A stretch of DNA of 21,521 bases. Source: Pigoraptor chileana. Lineage: Eukaryota; Opisthokonta; Filasterea. The notes under the pieces were generated by a model, which had not been told where the DNA came from, did no database searches, and saw nothing but the letters and a program-made list of their open reading frames with translations. This document shows, in pieces, positions 17,791 through 21,521 of the stretch (positions within the stretch are counted from its first letter, which is position 1; each line of letters opens with the position of its first letter). The DNA is taken from positions 1 to 21,521 of the forward strand of contig CALSCR010002619.1 in the NCBI GenBank assembly GCA_943704495.1, written 5' to 3'. The position numbers and the translations under genes are program-made.

Positions 17791-20221
17791 ATGATGATGT
17801 CTTCCTCGGCGTCCTCTACCGCCTCATCGCTGGTGGCGCCATCAAGATCAGCCTCGTCCACGGGGCTGGGCACATCGCGCGCGCCGTCTGCGAGTGAGGA
17901 GCTTGATGCCTATCTCGCCAGCCATGGAAGACGGCACGTGCGCAGCGAGCGACAGGCACTGTATGCGGAGCACATTCCCCACTCGCATCGGCCGGGGCAC
18001 GCGACCGCCTCGCACGCCGTGCGACGCCGCCTAGTGCCGCGGGCGGTACAGACGGACGCGACGGAGGTGCGCGCTGTTGGCCAATGGGGCACGCCTTCCA
18101 TGGGCTTGGCGCGACGGATTAAAACCCTGTCTGATACCAGCGGATTCCTCTTTGGCGATCGACAGCCGGACATCGTTGCACATCCCTTCGAGAACGCCGA
18201 GGCCATGTCTGACGCTACCGACGCACTATTGCGGGAACAAACTGAGAATGTTGGTGACAGCGCCTCAGTGAGCACAGAGTGGCTGGTGCAGGGAGCGGCG
18301 GCGCACACGGGGCGTGAATCACGCGGAGCCTATCCGGCGTCGATGTCTGAATGCTCGACGGAGGGCCTGTGTGTGGACGGTGCAGGCGGCGTCCCTGCAC
18401 ACATTGGAACTGTCCGCGTGTCTCGTGTGGCTGGTGGTTCGGGCGCTCGACAACACCCCCCGAGTCCATCCCGACACAAATTCCGCACCGCAGGCAATGT
18501 AATGCATGAATATACGGACGGGCTTGCCGCCGTGGATGCGAGAGAGCGAGCCCTGCGTGCGTCCATGGAGGCATCGCGCAACTCGAATGCCCATGGCGAT
18601 TGGCGGGGGTCTCCATCATCGCAACGGTGGGACGGCGGTGGGGCGGGTGGTCAGCTCGGTGTTGCTGCGCTGCCGCACGCACACCCCCCGCAATATCCCC
18701 GGCGAGCGACGTCTCCATCAGCAGCCCCAGCGTCGCCAGCGCAAGCTGTGCGCGCTGAGGGTCCCGTTGAAATACTCAAGAACATGCTGCTGGCCATGCA
18801 GCAGTACCGCGTGCAGGTCGAGGATTTGGGGTCGCGTGTCGTCGGTGGCGTCCCGGAGTACCAACACGAGTCCCACGGTGATCGAGTGGCCTTGGATGCA
18901 AGAAATGGGGGGCACATGACTCCCGGGGATGCGGTTGATGCAGTGGCGAGTGCGCTCAGCGTTGACACCGACTCACACGAGCGTGCCGCTCGTGGTGATG
19001 GTCGTGGCTATGGCGCCGCTGGTGGTGAGGATGATGCGGCAGTGCGTCTGTCGCTGTCGCTTGTTCCGGTCATCCGTGCTGCCCTTGCCCACCCTGCAGC
19101 CCCTTCTGCTAATCATGCCACCACGGAGGCACAGGCGCCCGCACACCCGCACGTGCGCCGGAGGTCCTTGCATGCGCAAGGTCTGTTGGCGCTTACGGTA
19201 TCAGTGGGCAGAGTGTGTGCATTGTTTGGTTCCTGTTGTGGCACGTGTGCACAACTAAATGCTGTGCGTGATGCATGCAGGGGACGACACGGACGCGTCT
19301 CTTCAGCGCTCTGTGGCTTACGCTAGTCGACTGAACTCCCTACTAAGCCCATACGATGTGGATGCGCAAAAGCCTGTGAACACCGCGAACTCTGCAGATA
19401 GAAATGGCAGGTGCGTGTCGGGTTGTGTGCTTTGTGGGCATTGTGACTTGTTTTCAGTCTATGATGCAGTATCCATCCATTATGAATAGTTGTGTGAATT
19501 TTCTCGATTCCTTTGCAATTACAGTATAACGGCCAAGCTCGAGACACTCGAAGCAACACTGCATGACATTCGGCGGGCGCTGTCGACCTCGCTGCCTAAA
19601 GCAGCCGGCACTGCGGCCTCTCGCGCGACGGCAAACGCCGAGATATCAACGGACGACACGCGCGGGTTCGCGTGCGCTGATGGAGATGCATGGTGTGGTC
19701 GGTGCAAGGCCATCGAGTCCCTCATACGCCAGGAGCACGCTCCCGCACCCCATCACGCGCATATTCTCTTGCATGCATCATCCCGCACCCCCGCTGTTGC
19801 CTCTGCCTCCACCCATTCATCGCGGGGCGCATTTCTGTCATCATCCATGTCCACCGCTGCACGACCAGCCGCACTGCAACAACAACACCAACAACAACAC
19901 CAACAACAACACCAACAACAACACCAACAACAATACCAACAACAATACCAACAACAATACCAACACAATCTCCGAGAACAACAACAACACGGGCTGTACC
20001 AAGCGACCGCTCCGCCAGTGCACGCCAATGTGCGCGGAGGGGCCGGCCTGCACAGTGGCGACATTGCCAGACTGCCAGCGTCGGCGTATTACGGTAGCGG
20101 TGCATCGAGCATATCGGCGGCCTCGGTGGACTCGTCGACGTTTGCAGCGCTGTTGGGATATGCTGACGACATGTCTCTTACTTCAGCCGAGAGCGTCGAT
20201 GCGTCGTATCGCAGCTCATAA
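17791..20221 (+). CDS. Unrecognised low-complexity protein with coiled coil and Q-rich tract, 3 exons
   Basis: I do not recognise a family. Exons 17791-19180, 19281-19410 and 19525-20221 join in phases 1 and 2 (caag|gtctgt / gcag|g and gcag|gtgcgt / acag|t) and give 738 aa. ATG 17791, 17794 or 17797 opens a Ser/Ala-rich run; an in-frame ATG at 17713 would add 26 residues. The first exon is rich in Ala, Ser, Gly, His and Arg, with likely disorder. Short helical segments are GPVEILKNMLLAMQQYRVQV and, across exons 2-3, DASLQRSVAYASRLNSLL and ITAKLETLEATLHDIRRAL, which look like coiled coil. A CxxC pair (WCGRCKAIESLI) follows. A QQQH/QQQY tract lies in exon 3. A scaffold or centrosomal/ciliary role is possible but unsupported. 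Homology to known proteins is untested. Confidence 0.65.
19877..19960 (+). repeat. Seven 12-bp units encoding QQQH x4 then QQQY x3
   Basis: Four perfect copies of caacaacaacac are followed by three copies of caacaacaatac, all in frame inside exon 3 of the unrecognised gene. One base change (cac to tac) separates the two blocks, and each block is internally identical. This suggests recent stepwise expansion. Confidence 0.95.
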
Positions 20222-20697
20222 CGACCACGCTTGTGGAAATATGTATATAATGCAATGGACTATAAACGGGATGGAACTGCGCCGGGTTGCATGACAACAA
20301 CCGCAGCATGCATGGGTTGCCGGCATGCACAAGCACAACTAATCAAATTCAGTAGGAACTGATTCTACTTCACGGTATGAAGAGCAGAGGACTGTAGTGT
20401 GTCAGTTGTGATTCAGCGAGATCTCGCAAAAACCGCTGCCCCAGCCCAACCCAGTCGACCAATCAGCTGTTGTGCGTCACACCAAAACACAAATCCGACT
20501 ATCATTTACTCACACTCGATGCTCGATGTCATCCTGCGATCATTGCCGTTTTGACATTCGAGAGCAGTGTGGTGTTTGCAAAAGGCACAAATCAAAGACG
20601 CCAAAAGAGCTTCAGAGCTGTACGGTCTGGCACATTTATAATCAGGTGATACTCAAGCATCCTGCCGTTCACCCTGCTTCTCGGCAGTGCAAACAAG
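20222..20697. promoter_or_regulatory. Intergenic region and E2 gene promoter
   Basis: 476 bases between the stop of the unrecognised gene and the E2 start codon. ccaatcag at 20459-20466 is a CCAAT box about 235 bases upstream of the ATG. A TATA-like tttataat lies near 20636. A Cys-rich frame from 20526 overlaps E2 exon 1 and is not supported as a gene. Confidence 0.4.
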
Positions 20698-21521
20698 ATG
20701 CTCTCTGTCATGCGCACCCGCGCCGTGTCTGCCGCGCGTGGCGCAGTCTCCACATGCACGCGGACCGCCACGCGAAGCTGTAGAGTCGCTGCCACCCGCC
20801 CGTTCACAGCCGCAGCCGCGCGTGCCCCGCCGTCGCTCGCATCATCATCGGCGTCAACACGGTAGGCTGCCGCAGTTGTAATGTACCTGAGACACACATT
20901 ACACACATACACACACAGATTTTGCTTTTCTCGTCCTTTTTTTTTGTTTGGAGAATTCGGATGCGCGTGTGGGACTCTTCAATGGTCGTTGGGTGCTGAC
21001 CTTGCTGTTGAATGCTGCCATGTCCCACAGTGCGACGCCAGTGGCAAACGGCCTCCGGTGGTACTCGACTGGTAGGCGCCTTCAGTGCTTGGAGTGTGCG
21101 ACTGTTGTTGTTATGACTGCATCCACCCCCTCAATCACACTTTCTGCATCAGTCGTCACGGTCGGTACACTCCTTTGCATTGCGGCGCTTGATTGGCTGA
21201 CGGCGTCCACCATGTGTGCTACGCAGGGGGTCTTCCCAAGCACTACCAGCTTGTGATGCCTGCTCTGTCGCCCACGATGACCCAGGGCAACTTGGTCAAG
21301 TGGACAAAGAAGGAGGGCGACGCTGTGGCCGTCGGTGATTCGCTGGCCGAAATAGAGACGGACAAGGCCGTCATGGACTTTGAGAGTGTCGAGGATGGAT
21401 TCCTTGCCAAGATATTTGTTCAGGACGGCACAAAGGATGTTGTCGTGGGCAAGGTATGCCGATACATATATATATATTTTTGTGTGTGGATGTGGGCATG
21501 GTGTGGGTGGGTGGGTGAGTG
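20698..21521 (+). CDS. DLAT: Pyruvate dehydrogenase E2 (dihydrolipoamide acetyltransferase), 5' part
   Basis: This is the lipoyl-bearing acetyltransferase core of the mitochondrial pyruvate dehydrogenase complex. Exons 20698-20861, 21031-21071 and 21227-21453 join in phases 2 and 1 and give 144 codons. A fourth intron-bounded exon must lie past the right edge, since 21454 starts an intron (aag|gtatgc). The first about 60 residues are rich in Arg, Ala, Ser and Thr without acidic residues, a typical mitochondrial presequence. [23 protein letters not shown] matches the E2 region just before and into the first lipoyl domain. EIETDKAV carries the lipoylated lysine, Lys115. The domain ends [15 protein letters not shown]. 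The subunit-binding and catalytic domains lie outside the window, so protein X or another lipoyl E2 cannot be fully excluded. Confidence 0.85.

Noticed and set aside
19722-20105. Leucine/valine-rich membrane-like frames opposite the Q-rich tract
   Set aside because: They are the reverse complement and shifted readings of the 12-bp repeat, not independent genes.
20526-20783. Cys-rich frame (CDHCRFDIREQCGVCKRHKS) upstream of the E2 gene
   Set aside because: The CxxC-like pairs are suggestive, but the frame overlaps E2 exon 1 in another phase, ends without domain structure and matches no family I know.
1-21521. CRISPR array, insertion sequences, rRNA or viral genes
   Set aside because: I found no regularly spaced repeat arrays, transposase or reverse-transcriptase motifs, rRNA segments or viral proteins. 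The repeats present are microsatellites, a minisatellite-like family and local duplications.

Overview
This window is nuclear DNA from a microbial eukaryote that very probably builds cilia or flagella. Nine protein genes can be read, and nearly all are split by short spliceosomal introns (mostly GT-AG, about 70 to 500 bases, often holding CA/TG microsatellites). TAA, TAG and TGA all end genes, so the standard genetic code fits. A ciliary microtubule inner protein, a mitochondrial E2 with presequence, an RNase P/MRP subunit and a VPS-C tethering subunit are all eukaryotic. I cannot name the lineage from sequence alone.

Layout, left to right. 1-4839 (-): 5' two thirds of VPS11 in 14 exons, running off the left edge. 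5274-6153 (+): RPP38/POP3-like RNase P/MRP protein. 6154-7329: AT-rich gap containing one orphan intron-like structure. 7330-9388 (+) and 10052-11870 (+): tandem pair of tubulin-tyrosine-ligase-like ATP-grasp genes, each with an N-terminal membrane anchor or signal peptide, which is unusual for this normally cytosolic family. 12362-15255 (-): USP37-like deubiquitinase in eight exons. 15676-16335 (+): CIMIP1 (C20orf85-like) ciliary protein. 16705-17362 (-): SERF/4F5 small protein. About 17791-20221 (+): a low-complexity protein I do not recognise, with a QQQH/QQQY tract. 20698-21453 (+): 5' end of the pyruvate dehydrogenase E2 gene (DLAT-like), running off the right edge.

Three head-to-head pairs share compact intergenic regions of about 0.4 kb: VPS11/RPP38, USP37-like/CIMIP1 and SERF/unknown. 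The genes do not form an operon or a single pathway. The most notable points are the secretory-type TTL-like pair with six shared cysteines; the USP37-like gene, which has E2F-like promoter sites and a KEN motif as in animal USP37; a dispersed intronic repeat family in VPS11; and a coding-like frame running on past the stop of the second TTL-like gene.

Exon boundaries were inferred by eye from splice signals, phase consistency and recalled family sequences. No search was run.
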